From positions 3,100,001-3,164,000 of the forward strand of contig CP139918.1 of the NCBI GenBank assembly GCA_034423775.1: a DNA stretch of 64,000 bases. The letters run 5' to 3'. The position numbers were made by a program, and so were the translations under genes. Positions 34,369 through 44,545 of the stretch are shown one piece after another (the stretch's first letter is position 1; each line of letters opens with the position of its first letter). Origin of the DNA: Alphaproteobacteria bacterium US3C007 (GTDB lineage Bacteria; Pseudomonadota; Alphaproteobacteria; Rhodobacterales; Rhodobacteraceae). Below the pieces are notes generated by a model that did not search any database, was not told the DNA's origin, and saw only the letters and a list, made by a program, of their open reading frames with translations.

Positions 34369-36226
34369 TATTATTCTAAGCGCCAAAGATAAGCAGTTTA
34401 ATGACGCGCTAAAGCGTAGCCAGCGACAGGTAGATTTTTTCTCTAAAAAATCTCAAAGGCAACTTAGCAAAACCGCCACATCATTTAACGGGCTTGGCAG
34501 AGCTGCTAAGCTATTAGGGCCAGTATTAGCAGGCGCTTTTTCAGTTAGAGCCATTTCAAACACTATTTCAGCAACGGCAGAAATTGGTAAGCTTGCAGAT
34601 ATTGCGGGCATTAGCGCCGTTGAGTTGCAGAGGCTTTCTGTCGCCAGCCGAACAGTCGGAATAAATCAAGATAAAGTCAGCGACATTATAAAAGATGTGA
34701 ATGATAAAATTGGTGATTTTCTGGCAACCGGCGCGGGCCCGATGGCTGATTTTTTTGAAAACATTGCTCCAAAAGTTGGCGTCACCGCAGACAGCTTTAG
34801 AGATCTAAACGGTGCAGACGCGCTGCAACTTTATGTAAACAGCTTAGATAAAGCCAATGTGTCTCAAGCTGAAATGACTTTTTACATGGAAGCTTTAGCC
34901 AGTGACAGCACAGCTTTAATTCCACTTCTAAGAGATGGCGGCAAGCAGATGAAGTTGCTTGGCGACAACGCGCAATCTGCCGGAAGAATATTGAGCAACG
35001 ATGCTGTAGCTGGTGCGAGAGAAGCAGAAGAAAAGTTTGCTATTTTAAGCGACACAATCAAAACCAAACTGACAACGGCTCTATTGGAACATCAGGATGA
35101 AATAGGTTTTGTGATCGACTTTTTAACTGAAACTGTAATTCCGAAAGTTTCGCAGGGTATAAAGGCGTTAGAAAGTTTAATACCAGATTATACACCGACT
35201 TTTATGGACGCGTCTGACATAAAAGACAGTGTCGCAGAGTTTCAAAAATTTCCAAAAATAATGGGCAGAATAAACTCTGCTGAAGCTGCATATCAAGCCG
35301 CATTGGATCGAGGCGATCAAAAGCAAGCCGCTTTGTTCAAAGACAGGTTAGAATATGCAAAAGCTGATCTGCTACTAGCAAAGCGCAGAGCAGCGCTTGA
35401 TCCACCTAAAACATCTATAGAGCTGACAGAGGGCAATGTAACTGGCGGCACAAAGCCAACCACAACTGAAACTGATGAGCAAAGAGCTGCAAGACTTGCG
35501 GCTGCGGCTGATGCGGCTCAAAAAGCAAGAGATGCTTATGCAAGCTTTTTAGCCACAATAAGCCCAACAGATGCTGCTTTGATGGATTACGCGGCGAATG
35601 TTGAAATGATCAATCAGGCGCAGTCTGCTTTCGGCCTTTCAACAGATCAAGCTACTTTTGCATTAGAACAAAATCGGCTTTCATTACAACGCACTCAAGA
35701 TGAAATCAGCGGCATGGCAGCGGCTACAGATGCTCTTGAGCAAGGTTTAACAAATACATTTATGGCAGCGCTTGATGGCACGCAAAGCATGGAAGATGCT
35801 TTTAGATCAATGGCGGCTGATGTGATTAGGCAGCTTTATCGCGTGCTAGTGGTTCAGCAAATGGTAAATGCTGCGATGGGCGCGCTTGGCTTTTCGCCAA
35901 CGCCAATGGGTGGCTTTACACGAACAGTTGCAAATGGTGGCACAGTTCAATCTGGCACGCCTTATACTGTTGGCGAAAGCGGGCGCGAGCTTTTTGTGCC
36001 ATCGCAGAATGGTCGGATACTTAGCCCGGCGCAAAGCAGAGGCGCGCTTTCTGGCGGCGGCGGTGATGGCGTAACAGTTGTTCAAAATATCAACGTTACG
36101 ACTGGCGTGCAGCAAACAGTGCGCACTGAAATCAAGCAGCTTATGCCGCAAATTGCTGACAGCGCAAAAGCTGCTGTTGTAGATGCCAAACGGCGCGGCG
36201 GCTCATATGGAAGGGCGTTTGCCTAA
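34343..36226 (+). CDS. Tail tape measure protein
   Basis: 627 residues. Helical N terminus (DKQFNDALKRSQRQVDFFSK), a conserved tape-measure segment (GKLADIAGISAVELQRLSVA), a long helical middle and a glycine-rich C-terminal part (GGGGDGVTVVQNINV). Relatively short, so the tail is probably short to medium. Equivalent to RcGTA g11. Confidence 0.92.
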   Translation: MAVTAEQLNIILSAKDKQFNDALKRSQRQVDFFSKKSQRQLSKTATSFNGLGRAAKLLGPVLAGAFSVRAISNTISATAEIGKLADIAGISAVELQRLSVASRTVGINQDKVSDIIKDVNDKIGDFLATGAGPMADFFENIAPKVGVTADSFRDLNGADALQLYVNSLDKANVSQAEMTFYMEALASDSTALIPLLRDGGKQMKLLGDNAQSAGRILSNDAVAGAREAEEKFAILSDTIKTKLTTALLEHQDEIGFVIDFLTETVIPKVSQGIKALESLIPDYTPTFMDASDIKDSVAEFQKFPKIMGRINSAEAAYQAALDRGDQKQAALFKDRLEYAKADLLLAKRRAALDPPKTSIELTEGNVTGGTKPTTTETDEQRAARLAAAADAAQKARDAYASFLATISPTDAALMDYAANVEMINQAQSAFGLSTDQATFALEQNRLSLQRTQDEISGMAAATDALEQGLTNTFMAALDGTQSMEDAFRSMAADVIRQLYRVLVVQQMVNAAMGALGFSPTPMGGFTRTVANGGTVQSGTPYTVGESGRELFVPSQNGRILSPAQSRGALSGGGGDGVTVVQNINVTTGVQQTVRTEIKQLMPQIADSAKAAVVDAKRRGGSYGRAFA

Positions 36227-36852
36227 TGGCTATCAGTTACCCGCTTACAATGCCAACGCATACCGGAATTCGCAATGTTGAGCTGCGCGCGACTAACGCG
36301 GTCGCATATTCTCGATCGCCATTCACATTCTCCGGGCAAGCGCACGCATATGCCGGGAAGGCGTGGCAAGCAGATATAACCTTGCCGCCAATGAAGCGCA
36401 CAAACGCTGAGCAGTGGATAGCGTTTTTGCTTTCTCTAAAGGGTCAGCTCGGCACGTTTTATCTTGGCGACCCGAGAGCTTGCACGCCTTTGGGGTCTGC
36501 GCGCGATGCTGACACAATTTTGGTAAATGGCGCTCTATCATCTGGCGACACTATCAACATCGATAGCGCCCCTGCCAGCCGGACTGACTACCTCAAAGCT
36601 GGCGATTATATGCAGATTGGAGCGGGCACCAGCAGGCAGTTATTTAAAGTGCTGACAGATGTAGATACAAATGGGTCTGGGCAGGCCACAGTAGATGTCT
36701 GGCCAAATGTTAGAACGACTATTGCAAACAATTCCGCTGTTACCGTGCAAAGCGCAAAAGGCATCTTTCGACTTATTACAAACGAGCAAGCGTTTAGCAT
36801 AAATGAGGCCAGCATTTACGGCATAACATTTGGAGCGATTGAAGCGGTATGA
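36226..36852 (+). CDS. Distal tail protein (GTA g12 position)
   Basis: 208 residues, beta-rich, with LGTFYLGDPRA and a C-terminal FRLITNEQAFSINEASIYGI. Sits where RcGTA has g12 (DUF2460). Similarity to that family is not clear by eye, so the role rests on position. Confidence 0.7.
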   Translation: MAISYPLTMPTHTGIRNVELRATNAVAYSRSPFTFSGQAHAYAGKAWQADITLPPMKRTNAEQWIAFLLSLKGQLGTFYLGDPRACTPLGSARDADTILVNGALSSGDTINIDSAPASRTDYLKAGDYMQIGAGTSRQLFKVLTDVDTNGSGQATVDVWPNVRTTIANNSAVTVQSAKGIFRLITNEQAFSINEASIYGITFGAIEAV

Positions 36853-37400
36853 GCAGAACAATACCATCAGCGCTGCTAACAGCGCTTAGCCAGCCAGAGG
36901 TTCAGCCCTATTATGCAGTTGAGCTTGATTTTGATACTGCGCCAGTTCGTCTTTGGACTGGTTACGGAGATCGTGACATAGGTGTAAACACATACATTGG
37001 TGCAGGTAATTTGCTTACAATAGGTGGGCTTGAAGAGGTCAATGATCTATCAGCTAAAAATATAACGCTTACTCTGTCAGGAGTGCCTTCTAGCTTAGTT
37101 TCGATTGCTTTGAACGAGCCTTATCAAAGGCGTGAAGCCAAAGTTTATTTTGGCACTATAGACACTACAACTCCCATAGAAGTTTTCAGCGGCATCATGA
37201 ACACCATGACCATAGAAGATAGCGCTGAAACGAGCGTTATTTCTGTTTCGGTTGAAAGTAAATTAGTGCGCTTAGAAAGATCAAGCAATCGCAGATACAC
37301 GCACGAAAACCACGTTTCGCGCCATGCCGGTGATACATTCTTTTCATTTGTTGCTGACCTGCAAGACAAGGATGTAATATGGGGCCGCGAGAAAGCCTAA
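36849..37400 (+). CDS. Tail hub protein (DUF2163-like, GTA g13 position)
   Basis: 183 residues. PYYAVELDFDTAPVRLWTGY and the later VSVESKLVRLERSSNRRYTH with HAGDTFF are typical of phage tail hub/DUF2163-type proteins. ATGA overlap with the preceding gene. Confidence 0.75.
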   Translation: MSRTIPSALLTALSQPEVQPYYAVELDFDTAPVRLWTGYGDRDIGVNTYIGAGNLLTIGGLEEVNDLSAKNITLTLSGVPSSLVSIALNEPYQRREAKVYFGTIDTTTPIEVFSGIMNTMTIEDSAETSVISVSVESKLVRLERSSNRRYTHENHVSRHAGDTFFSFVADLQDKDVIWGREKA

Positions 37401-37798
37401 ACGCCTATTTAGAGGCGGTAAAAGACAAGCCTTTTGAGTGGGGCAAGCATGACTGCTTGACGTTTACAAATAACGCTTATCGCCAGATGTATGACGTTGG
37501 CTGGGCTGATGACTGGCTTGGAAGGTACATGAAAGGCGCACAACTGTTGCGCGCTAAAGAGTTAAAAGCTGAGTTTGGTTTTAACTCTTTTTTGCCAGCA
37601 GTAGACCAGAAGCTGAAGCGCATTAATCATGTGCCGCCCTTGGGGGCGTTGGTTACAACAAAAGAAGCGCAAAGATGGATTATTGGCGTTGCAATGGGCA
37701 TCTGCACCGGAACGAAAGCAGTCTTTTTATCTAAGCAAGGCTTACTCTATTTGCCTTTAGATAACATTCACCAAGCATGGGTAAATCATGAAACGTAA
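37379..37798 (+). CDS. NlpC/P60-like tail peptidase (DUF6950-like)
   Basis: 139 residues. FEWGKHDCLTF (H24, D25, C26) is the catalytic cysteine region of phage NlpC/P60 relatives; equivalent to RcGTA g14. A clear catalytic histidine downstream is hard to place. It may open peptidoglycan during entry. Confidence 0.75.
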   Translation: MGPRESLNAYLEAVKDKPFEWGKHDCLTFTNNAYRQMYDVGWADDWLGRYMKGAQLLRAKELKAEFGFNSFLPAVDQKLKRINHVPPLGALVTTKEAQRWIIGVAMGICTGTKAVFLSKQGLLYLPLDNIHQAWVNHET

Positions 37799-40700
37799 CA
37801 TTCCATATAATGTTTTTAGAAACCCGAATGCTTGGGAAAATGCACCAAGAGGGCCAGTTGCCGCTGCTGTCGGTGGCGCGTTAGGTTTATCCACTACAAG
37901 CTTATTTGGCAGTGCTGCAATTACTTTTGGCGGCATAACGCTTAGTACAGCTTCAGTCATAGGATATTTTGTCACAACGGCAATTACCTCTTGGGCAATA
38001 TCTGCGCTATCTTCCAAGCCAGATATAGGCTCGATAAGTTCGTCTGGAATTATGGTGAACGCAAGAGAGGCCGCAGCGCCGCAAGACTTTGTCTATGGTA
38101 AAGTGAGAAAAGGTGGCATTGTAACGTTTTATGAGTCCACTGGCGACGAAAACATATATCTGCATCAAGTAATCTGTTTGGCTGGACATGAAGTAAATTC
38201 GGTTGGAGATATATATATAAACGATCAGATTGCTACATTTTCCGGCAATTTTGTCACGACTGCTGGATCTGGCGATGATGAAGTAAATTGGGACAGCAAG
38301 ATCCGTATTAAGAAATATGACGGCTCACAGACCACAGCAGATAGTGACTTAGTTTCAGAGACAAGTGTAGATGCAAATTTTAAAGGTCTTGGCATATCAT
38401 ATTTATATGTCAGATATGAATATGACCAGGATGTTTTCGCCAATGGCATCCCCTTAATAACAGCAATTGTTGAAGGTAAAAAAGTTTACGATCCGCTGAC
38501 TGGTTCAACAAACTACAGCAATAATGCCGCTAGATGTATTAGAGATTTTTTGACTTCTGCTTACGGATTAAGTGATAGCGCAATCGATGATATATCATTT
38601 GCCTCTGCGACTAACGAATGCAGCGAAGATGTCACTCTCAATGGCGGCGGCACGGAAAAAAGATACGAGTTAAATGGGATCATTAGGGCAGATCGATCTG
38701 TTGGCGATGTATTGGGTGATATGGTTACGGCTTGCGCTGGCACCTTATTCTGGGGTTCTGGCTACTGGAAGCTAAAGGCTGGCGCTTATTCAAACCCAGT
38801 CAAAGAGCTAACGCTAGATGATTTGCGCGGGCCTATTAACTTAGAAACGCGCATTAACATGCGTGACAACTTCAACACTGTTCGTGGCACGTTTAACGAT
38901 GCTGAACAGTCTTGGATCACGGCTGATTATCCACAGATATCCAGCACAGCATTTAAAGCGGAAGATGATAACGAAGAAGCTTTGCTAGACTTACCTTTGC
39001 CATTTACGACGAGCGCAGCAACTGCCCAACGTCTAGCTAAATTAACTTTATTTAGAGGCAGAGAGCAGATGACTTTGAGCGCAGACTTTGGGCTTGAAGC
39101 TATGCAGATTGAGGTTGGCGATATAATTAGTTTCACCAATGAGCGCTATGGCTTTGATGAAAAGCAGTTTGAGGTCGTTGGCTGGAGATTTTCATCAAAT
39201 CAAGATGCTGGAGACTTGCGCATAAACTTAACGCTTCGCGAAACATCAGCCGCGGCGTTTGATTGGAATTCCGACGAAACTTCAATCATTAGCAATAACT
39301 CAACATTGCCAGTGTTTACTTCCGTTGCTACGCCAACAAACTTAACTCTCACATCTTCTGCAATATTAAATGAAGATGGATCGACAGTTCCCGCGATTGA
39401 GGTCGAGTGGGATGAGTCGCCAAATGCTTTTGTGCAATATTACGAGATACAATATAAGCGCTTGGGAACTGGCGGCGATCCCGAGTTTACATCAGTATTT
39501 GGTTCATCAAATTTCTTTGTAATCTCCCCAGTGATTGTTGGCGAAAACTATCAGGTCAAAGTAAGAGCCGTTTCTGCTTTAGGCGTTAGGTCAATATTTG
39601 CAAGCGCAACACTTAATTCGCAGGGTGATACTACAGCCCCAAATGCACCTACAAGTTTGGCTGCTAATGGTGCATCTAAGTTTATAGAGATTACTTGGGT
39701 CAACCCAGCAGATAGAGATTTAAGGCACGTTGAGGTTTGGGAAAACTCTAGCAATAATTTAGGAACTGCTACATTTATTGGAAGCTCTTCCAGCAGTGGT
39801 TTTATAAGAGGTAACTTAACAAACGGCATTCAAAGATATTATTGGGTTAGAGCCGTGGACTTTAGCGACAATAAATCTGCGTTTGTAGGGAGTGTGAATG
39901 CTACTACTTTATTCGTTCAGCCCGGAGATTTTTCTTCTGCTGTAGATGATTTATTTACTGAGGCAGAAAGGTTCAACGTTAAGCCTGTTCAGTCCTTGCC
40001 TACGTCCGGTGATGCGGATGGGCAGCTTGTTTTGTTGCTGCCAGATATTACAATTTATAGGTGGGATGCTACAGCTTCAGCTTGGGAAACAGAGGTATTT
40101 ACTGACACCGCAGATAATTCAATAACTTCTGATAAAATAGCTACTAATGCGGTCATATCTGATAAGATATTGGCAGGGAGTATTATCACATCTAAACTTG
40201 CAACTGGTGCTGTAACGGCCAATGAGATCCTTGCGAACACTATTAGCGCAAATGAGATAGCTTCTGACTATGTTTACGCTGGCACACTTACAGCCGCTCA
40301 AGTCAATGCTGTCAATATTAATGCTGATGAAATGTCTACTGGCACTATTACCTCTACAACCTCTAACCCTACTGGTTCACAAAGTGGCTTTAAGGTAGAC
40401 ACTCAAGGTAGATTTGTAGCTGGTGATGCTGGTGCATTTATTAAGTTTAACGGTTCAGGTATCACGTTTAAAGGTGCAGTCGCTTTAAGCTCGCCCGGAA
40501 TTTTACCTGTAGTATTTGAAGATAATTACGAAGTTTTCCCAGCGGGTAACGGGTCAACAACTCTAAACGTCAATGCTACAAATGAAGTTGAAACCTATGC
40601 TGGTAACGGTGTCATAGGAACTGGCTTCACTGTTTTTGCTGGGGATCATTTAATTTGGACTGTAACTGTAGGGTCAAGGGTTGATCAGTCTTGGACAGCC

Positions 40701-40904
40701 AGAGTGAAATTTAACGGGGGCACTATAGGTACTGCATCTTATACTGGCACTGGCGGCAATTTTTCACCTTACAAGATTGCTACAGTATCAGGGTCAAACA
40801 ACATAACCTCAAACTACACAAACCCAACAATCAATGTGTCTGGGGCCGCTGCTATTGGAACAGGGCGGTTTTTACAATTTAGAGTAAGAGTGTTTAGGGA
40901 TTAA
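37788..40904 (+). CDS. Tail tip host-specificity protein (gpJ/GTA g15-like)
   Basis: 1038 residues. Two hydrophobic segments near residues 30-75, then a baseplate hub region (APQDFVYGKVRKGG; YGLSDSAIDDISF). Two fibronectin type III-like domains lie at about 510-700 (IEVEWDESPNAFVQYYEIQY; FIEITWVNPADRDLRHVEVW). A repetitive stalk follows (SDKIATNAVISDKILAGSII) with a beta-rich end. It is the largest gene of the window and ends the tail module. Confidence 0.88.
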   Translation: MKRNIPYNVFRNPNAWENAPRGPVAAAVGGALGLSTTSLFGSAAITFGGITLSTASVIGYFVTTAITSWAISALSSKPDIGSISSSGIMVNAREAAAPQDFVYGKVRKGGIVTFYESTGDENIYLHQVICLAGHEVNSVGDIYINDQIATFSGNFVTTAGSGDDEVNWDSKIRIKKYDGSQTTADSDLVSETSVDANFKGLGISYLYVRYEYDQDVFANGIPLITAIVEGKKVYDPLTGSTNYSNNAARCIRDFLTSAYGLSDSAIDDISFASATNECSEDVTLNGGGTEKRYELNGIIRADRSVGDVLGDMVTACAGTLFWGSGYWKLKAGAYSNPVKELTLDDLRGPINLETRINMRDNFNTVRGTFNDAEQSWITADYPQISSTAFKAEDDNEEALLDLPLPFTTSAATAQRLAKLTLFRGREQMTLSADFGLEAMQIEVGDIISFTNERYGFDEKQFEVVGWRFSSNQDAGDLRINLTLRETSAAAFDWNSDETSIISNNSTLPVFTSVATPTNLTLTSSAILNEDGSTVPAIEVEWDESPNAFVQYYEIQYKRLGTGGDPEFTSVFGSSNFFVISPVIVGENYQVKVRAVSALGVRSIFASATLNSQGDTTAPNAPTSLAANGASKFIEITWVNPADRDLRHVEVWENSSNNLGTATFIGSSSSSGFIRGNLTNGIQRYYWVRAVDFSDNKSAFVGSVNATTLFVQPGDFSSAVDDLFTEAERFNVKPVQSLPTSGDADGQLVLLLPDITIYRWDATASAWETEVFTDTADNSITSDKIATNAVISDKILAGSIITSKLATGAVTANEILANTISANEIASDYVYAGTLTAAQVNAVNINADEMSTGTITSTTSNPTGSQSGFKVDTQGRFVAGDAGAFIKFNGSGITFKGAVALSSPGILPVVFEDNYEVFPAGNGSTTLNVNATNEVETYAGNGVIGTGFTVFAGDHLIWTVTVGSRVDQSWTARVKFNGGTIGTASYTGTGGNFSPYKIATVSGSNNITSNYTNPTINVSGAAAIGTGRFLQFRVRVFRD

Positions 40905-41052
40905 GATTTAAGTGTTTTGATTAACACTAGAGCAAGAATAGCTTTTAAAACATTTGCGTCGATTTATGCAGTCCAAAACTACTAATTATTTGGCTAAATT
41001 GGTAGTATGGGATAGAATAGCCAATAAACTTTAAACTTTCGGAGTAAACAAA

Positions 41053-41490
41053 ATGGCAAGCTTTAATAAAGTAAACGACTTCGTTGCAAACGCGGTTCAC
41101 AATATGGATCTGGCAAGTGATCAAATTACACTTGCTCTTTCAAACACGGCGCCGAGTTCAGAAAGCCCAAACCCAACAACTGATGGGAATGGAACTTTGA
41201 GCAACGTAACCCAAATATCCTACACAAACGCTTCATCACGCAACGTGTCTACTTCATCATCAGGCCAAAGTTCTGGCGTCTATAAGCTGGTGCTTTCAGA
41301 CCTTACAATTACAGCGTCAGGCGGTAATGTTGGGCCTTTTCGCTTCATCTACATCTACGATGACACTGTAACTTCTCCAGCAGATCCGCTGATTGGTTAT
41401 TATGATTATGGCTCATCTTTGACGCTGAATGATGGTGACAGTTTCACAACTGACTTTTCAGCGGCAAACGGAGTTTTGCAGCTAACCTAA
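41053..41490 (+). CDS. Virion structural protein, probable fibre component
   Basis: 145 residues, serine/threonine-rich beta protein (ASFNKVNDFVANAVHNMDLA opens it). Follows a 148-base gap (40905-41052) that ends the tail operon and may hold a promoter. GGAG ribosome site. No named family. Confidence 0.65.
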   Translation: MASFNKVNDFVANAVHNMDLASDQITLALSNTAPSSESPNPTTDGNGTLSNVTQISYTNASSRNVSTSSSGQSSGVYKLVLSDLTITASGGNVGPFRFIYIYDDTVTSPADPLIGYYDYGSSLTLNDGDSFTTDFSAANGVLQLT

Positions 41491-41502
41491 AGGATTGGCT
41501 TT

Positions 41503-41835
41503 ATGGTTGTTCTTAAGAACAGAGCAAAGGTTAGTGTCAGCACTACTGGCACAGGCTCGCCAATAACGCTGGGCGCTGCGGAGGATGGTTACCAAACTTT
41601 CGCGGCGTCTGGTGTGGCTGACGGGAATTCTGTGCGCTATATTTTGGAAGAAGATGACGCTTTTGAAATTGGCGTTGGGGTGGTCGGCTCCAACGGCACA
41701 AGCCTCACTCGCAGCGTGATCGAGAGCAGCAATAGCAACAATCCCATCAATCTTGGCGGCGCTGCTACTGTATTCATTGGGTTTACCGCTGAAGACGCTG
41801 ACAACCTTTTTGATCTCAATATTGCGCTAGGATAG
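41503..41835 (+). CDS. Fibre-associated structural protein
   Basis: 110 residues, compact beta domain ending AEDADNLFDLNIALG, a pattern seen at the start of fibre genes in marine phages. Role inferred from position. Confidence 0.6.
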   Translation: MVVLKNRAKVSVSTTGTGSPITLGAAEDGYQTFAASGVADGNSVRYILEEDDAFEIGVGVVGSNGTSLTRSVIESSNSNNPINLGGAATVFIGFTAEDADNLFDLNIALG

Positions 41836-41838
41836 AAA

Positions 41839-42147
41839 ATGGCAAACACCTTTAAAAATTACACCTCTGCGTCCGTAGGAACGGGGGCCACAACGACTTA
41901 CACGGTGCCATCTTCTACAACCGCGATTATGATGGGTTGCAACCTAGCAAACCGCACAACCAGCCAGATCGCTGTAGATGTACAAGTGGCCGGTGTCTAC
42001 TTGGTCAAAGGCGCACCAATCCCAGCGAACTCAGCTTTGGGTGTCTTAGACGGTAAGATCATTTTAGAGGCGGCTGACACAGTGGTCGTCACATCAGATA
42101 CAGCCAGTTCAGCGGATGTAATTGTAAGCGTTCTGGAGCAAACCTAA
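41839..42147 (+). CDS. Fibre-associated structural protein
   Basis: 102 residues, predicted beta sandwich (TSQIAVDVQVAGVYLVKGAP). Overlaps the S74 fibre gene by one base. Probably a tail or head decoration protein. Confidence 0.6.
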   Translation: MANTFKNYTSASVGTGATTTYTVPSSTTAIMMGCNLANRTTSQIAVDVQVAGVYLVKGAPIPANSALGVLDGKIILEAADTVVVTSDTASSADVIVSVLEQT

Positions 42148-43346
42148 TGGCGGGTTATGTTGGAACCAAGGCGGTTTTATTAAGCACCACGGCTGCGAAT
42201 GTTGGCGGCGATGCTGACATTGGCGGTGCGCTGGATGTAGGTGGTGCGTTTACCTCGCAAGGCATCGATGACAATGCCACAAGCACTGCGATGACACTGG
42301 ATGCAAGCGGTAATGTTGGGATTGGGACGACTTCGCCGGATAGACCTGTGCATCTATCTAGTGCTGGAAATAGAAACTATTTTAAAGCTGAAACAACTGG
42401 ATCAGCTAACTCTTCAGAAAGTGGTTTTGAAATAAAAACGCCAAGTTCAAACTGGTTGATAAACAGCTTGGGTGCAACTGATGCACTAATATTTTATGAT
42501 TTAGGCAATACGTCTGAAGCCATGCGCATCGATAGCGGTAACGTGTACGTGGGTGGCACAACTTACGAAGGCTCGACCACATCTAACGCATCATCTTCAT
42601 ACCATGGCGCAAGTGGTTTCATTTCTGCCAACGTCAATAACGACTTTGGTATGCAGGTCAACCGTACTGGGACGGATGGAACGCTTTTTAACTTCCGCAA
42701 AAACGGCACCGATGTGGGGATGATTGGAAATCTTGGCACCACTTTATTTATTCAAACAAGTGGCAATCAAGCTGGATTAGGTTTTTATAGTGGACATGTT
42801 TCTCCAAGAAAAAACAATGCTGCTAGTGATAATGCAATTGATTTAGGTAGATCAAGTCAACGTTATGACGACATTTTCGCCACCAACGGCACAATCCAAA
42901 CATCTGACCGCAACGAGAAGCAGGACATTGCAGAGCTATCAGACGCAGAGCAACGTGTATCTGTAGCTGCTAAAGGCTTGATGCGTAAGTTTCGCTGGCG
43001 TGATGCAGTAGAGGCTAAGGGTGACGCTGCCCGTATTCACTTCGGTATCATTGCACAAGACCTACAAGCTGCATTTGCATCTGAAGGCTTAGACGCTTCT
43101 CGTTATGCCATGTTCTGCTCAAACACTTGGTGGGAGCATGACGTTGAGGTGCCAGCGGTAGAAGCTGTGGCAGAGGTGCTTGACGAAGAAGGCAACGTAG
43201 TCACTGAGGCGGTAGAAGCCAAGGATGCCTACACCCGCACAGACGCATATGACACACAAGAAGAAGCGCCAGAAGGTGCTACAGAGCGCACTAGGCTTGG
43301 GGTTCGCTACAGCGAGCTACTGGCGTTTATCATAGGAGCTTTATAA
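42147..43346 (+). CDS. Tail fibre with S74 intramolecular chaperone
   Basis: 399 residues. A repetitive beta-helical shaft with the widespread SGNVGIGTTSP motif (54-64) leads to a C-terminal peptidase S74 domain. S253-D254 in TSDRNEKQDI is the expected self-cleavage site, followed by FGIIAQDLQAAF. The chaperone trimerises the fibre and then cuts itself off. Probably a receptor-binding fibre. Confidence 0.88.
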   Translation: MAGYVGTKAVLLSTTAANVGGDADIGGALDVGGAFTSQGIDDNATSTAMTLDASGNVGIGTTSPDRPVHLSSAGNRNYFKAETTGSANSSESGFEIKTPSSNWLINSLGATDALIFYDLGNTSEAMRIDSGNVYVGGTTYEGSTTSNASSSYHGASGFISANVNNDFGMQVNRTGTDGTLFNFRKNGTDVGMIGNLGTTLFIQTSGNQAGLGFYSGHVSPRKNNAASDNAIDLGRSSQRYDDIFATNGTIQTSDRNEKQDIAELSDAEQRVSVAAKGLMRKFRWRDAVEAKGDAARIHFGIIAQDLQAAFASEGLDASRYAMFCSNTWWEHDVEVPAVEAVAEVLDEEGNVVTEAVEAKDAYTRTDAYDTQEEAPEGATERTRLGVRYSELLAFIIGAL

Positions 43347-43810
43347 TGTCAGGCTATATAGGCAACGCTCCAGTCCCACAGGCTACGCAAACAAGGCAGA
43401 CTTTTGTGGCCACCTCTGGGCAGACCAGCTTTGCCACGGCGGGCTATACGGCGGGCTTTGTGGATGTCTATATGAACGGCGTGAGGCTGGTCGATGGCAC
43501 CGATTTCACGGCCACCAACGGATCTGATGTTGTGCTGACATCTAGCGCTGCTACTGGCGACATCATCGATGTGCTGATGTTTACGGCGGTTGACCTTGCG
43601 ACTGCGGTTGGCGGGGGCAGATACAAGGGCGAGCGCGGTACGCTTGGCCCTGCGGCTGCGGCTGGTGACATCTTTCGTGTTTCTGAGCAAACCTTGAATG
43701 CAAACGTAACGATTGACGCGACTGAGAACGCTGTAGCTGTTGGCCCATTGGCCGTGGCATCTGGCGTTACTATCACCGTCACATCAGGGGGGAACTTGAG
43801 CATTGTCTGA
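43346..43810 (+). CDS. Fibre N-terminal-type structural protein
   Basis: 154 residues. SGYIGNAPVPQATQTRQTF and FVDVYMNGVRLVDGTDF are typical of virion-attachment domains of marine phage fibres; the C-terminal half is a short beta repeat. Overlaps both neighbours. Confidence 0.7.
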   Translation: MSGYIGNAPVPQATQTRQTFVATSGQTSFATAGYTAGFVDVYMNGVRLVDGTDFTATNGSDVVLTSSAATGDIIDVLMFTAVDLATAVGGGRYKGERGTLGPAAAAGDIFRVSEQTLNANVTIDATENAVAVGPLAVASGVTITVTSGGNLSIV

Positions 43811-44180
43811 GATAAGAGCAACAACAATAAGTGATGCGGCTGGCACTGGGCCGATTGCGCTGACGAAGCAGAGTGCTGCTAAACATTGGACTAACTTCGA
43901 TGGGAGAGCAAGTTTAACTCTTAGAGATTCATTAAATCAATCTTCCGTAACCGATCTGGGTGCTGGCTCTTACACCGTTAGCTTAATCTCAAGTATGGAC
44001 GATTCAGAAAATTATTGTGTATTGGTTGTTAAACAAGACCTGTTTGTTAATACGCATACTTATGGATTTGATGCTTTTGGATCTAGGACAGCAAGTTCAT
44101 ATAGAGCCATATCTGTTGAGAATGCAGTTTTAGCTGATTCCAATAATATTAACGGAACAGTGAATGGAGACCTAGCATGA
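43803..44180 (+). CDS. Fibre-tip paralogue 1
   Basis: 125 residues, TTG start overlapping the previous stop. First of three tandem relatives sharing a xATTISD/TNIKA-type start, a central KHWTNFDGRASLTLRDS block, a G(S/R/T)YxVSLIS strand and the ending NGDLA. Probably alternative or oligomeric receptor-binding tips. Confidence 0.7.
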   Translation: MSEIRATTISDAAGTGPIALTKQSAAKHWTNFDGRASLTLRDSLNQSSVTDLGAGSYTVSLISSMDDSENYCVLVVKQDLFVNTHTYGFDAFGSRTASSYRAISVENAVLADSNNINGTVNGDLA

Positions 44181-44545
44181 GTACACTTCAGGTCACAAAC
44201 ATCAAAGCCACGGGTGAAACAGCTAGTCGTGCGGTGTCAGGGGTTGCGGCGGCTTGGGCTAATGTTAATGGAGTAGGTACTGTTAGCATTAGAGACAGTG
44301 CCAATGCAGCGAGCATTGTTGACGCAGGAACGGGAAGGTATGAAGTTTCCCTGCTTAATGATCTAGCAAGCATTAACGCATCTGCTGTAGCAGAGGGAAA
44401 TGCTGGCATAGGTCAGTTCAACAGGGCCTGCTCTGTTATGTTTGACAACACTAACGATGTTGAACTCACCTGTTTCAACACGGATACCAACTCAAAAATC
44501 GATCTAAATTATGTTATGTATCAGGTTAATGGAGACTTAGCATGA
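44177..44545 (+). CDS. Fibre-tip paralogue 2
   Basis: 122 residues. Shares with its neighbours the start STLQVTNIKA, AAWANVNGVGTVSIRDS, GRYEVSLLND and the ending VNGDLA. The middle differs strongly, which suggests diversifying ligand contacts. ATGA overlap with the gene before. Confidence 0.7.
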   Translation: MSTLQVTNIKATGETASRAVSGVAAAWANVNGVGTVSIRDSANAASIVDAGTGRYEVSLLNDLASINASAVAEGNAGIGQFNRACSVMFDNTNDVELTCFNTDTNSKIDLNYVMYQVNGDLA

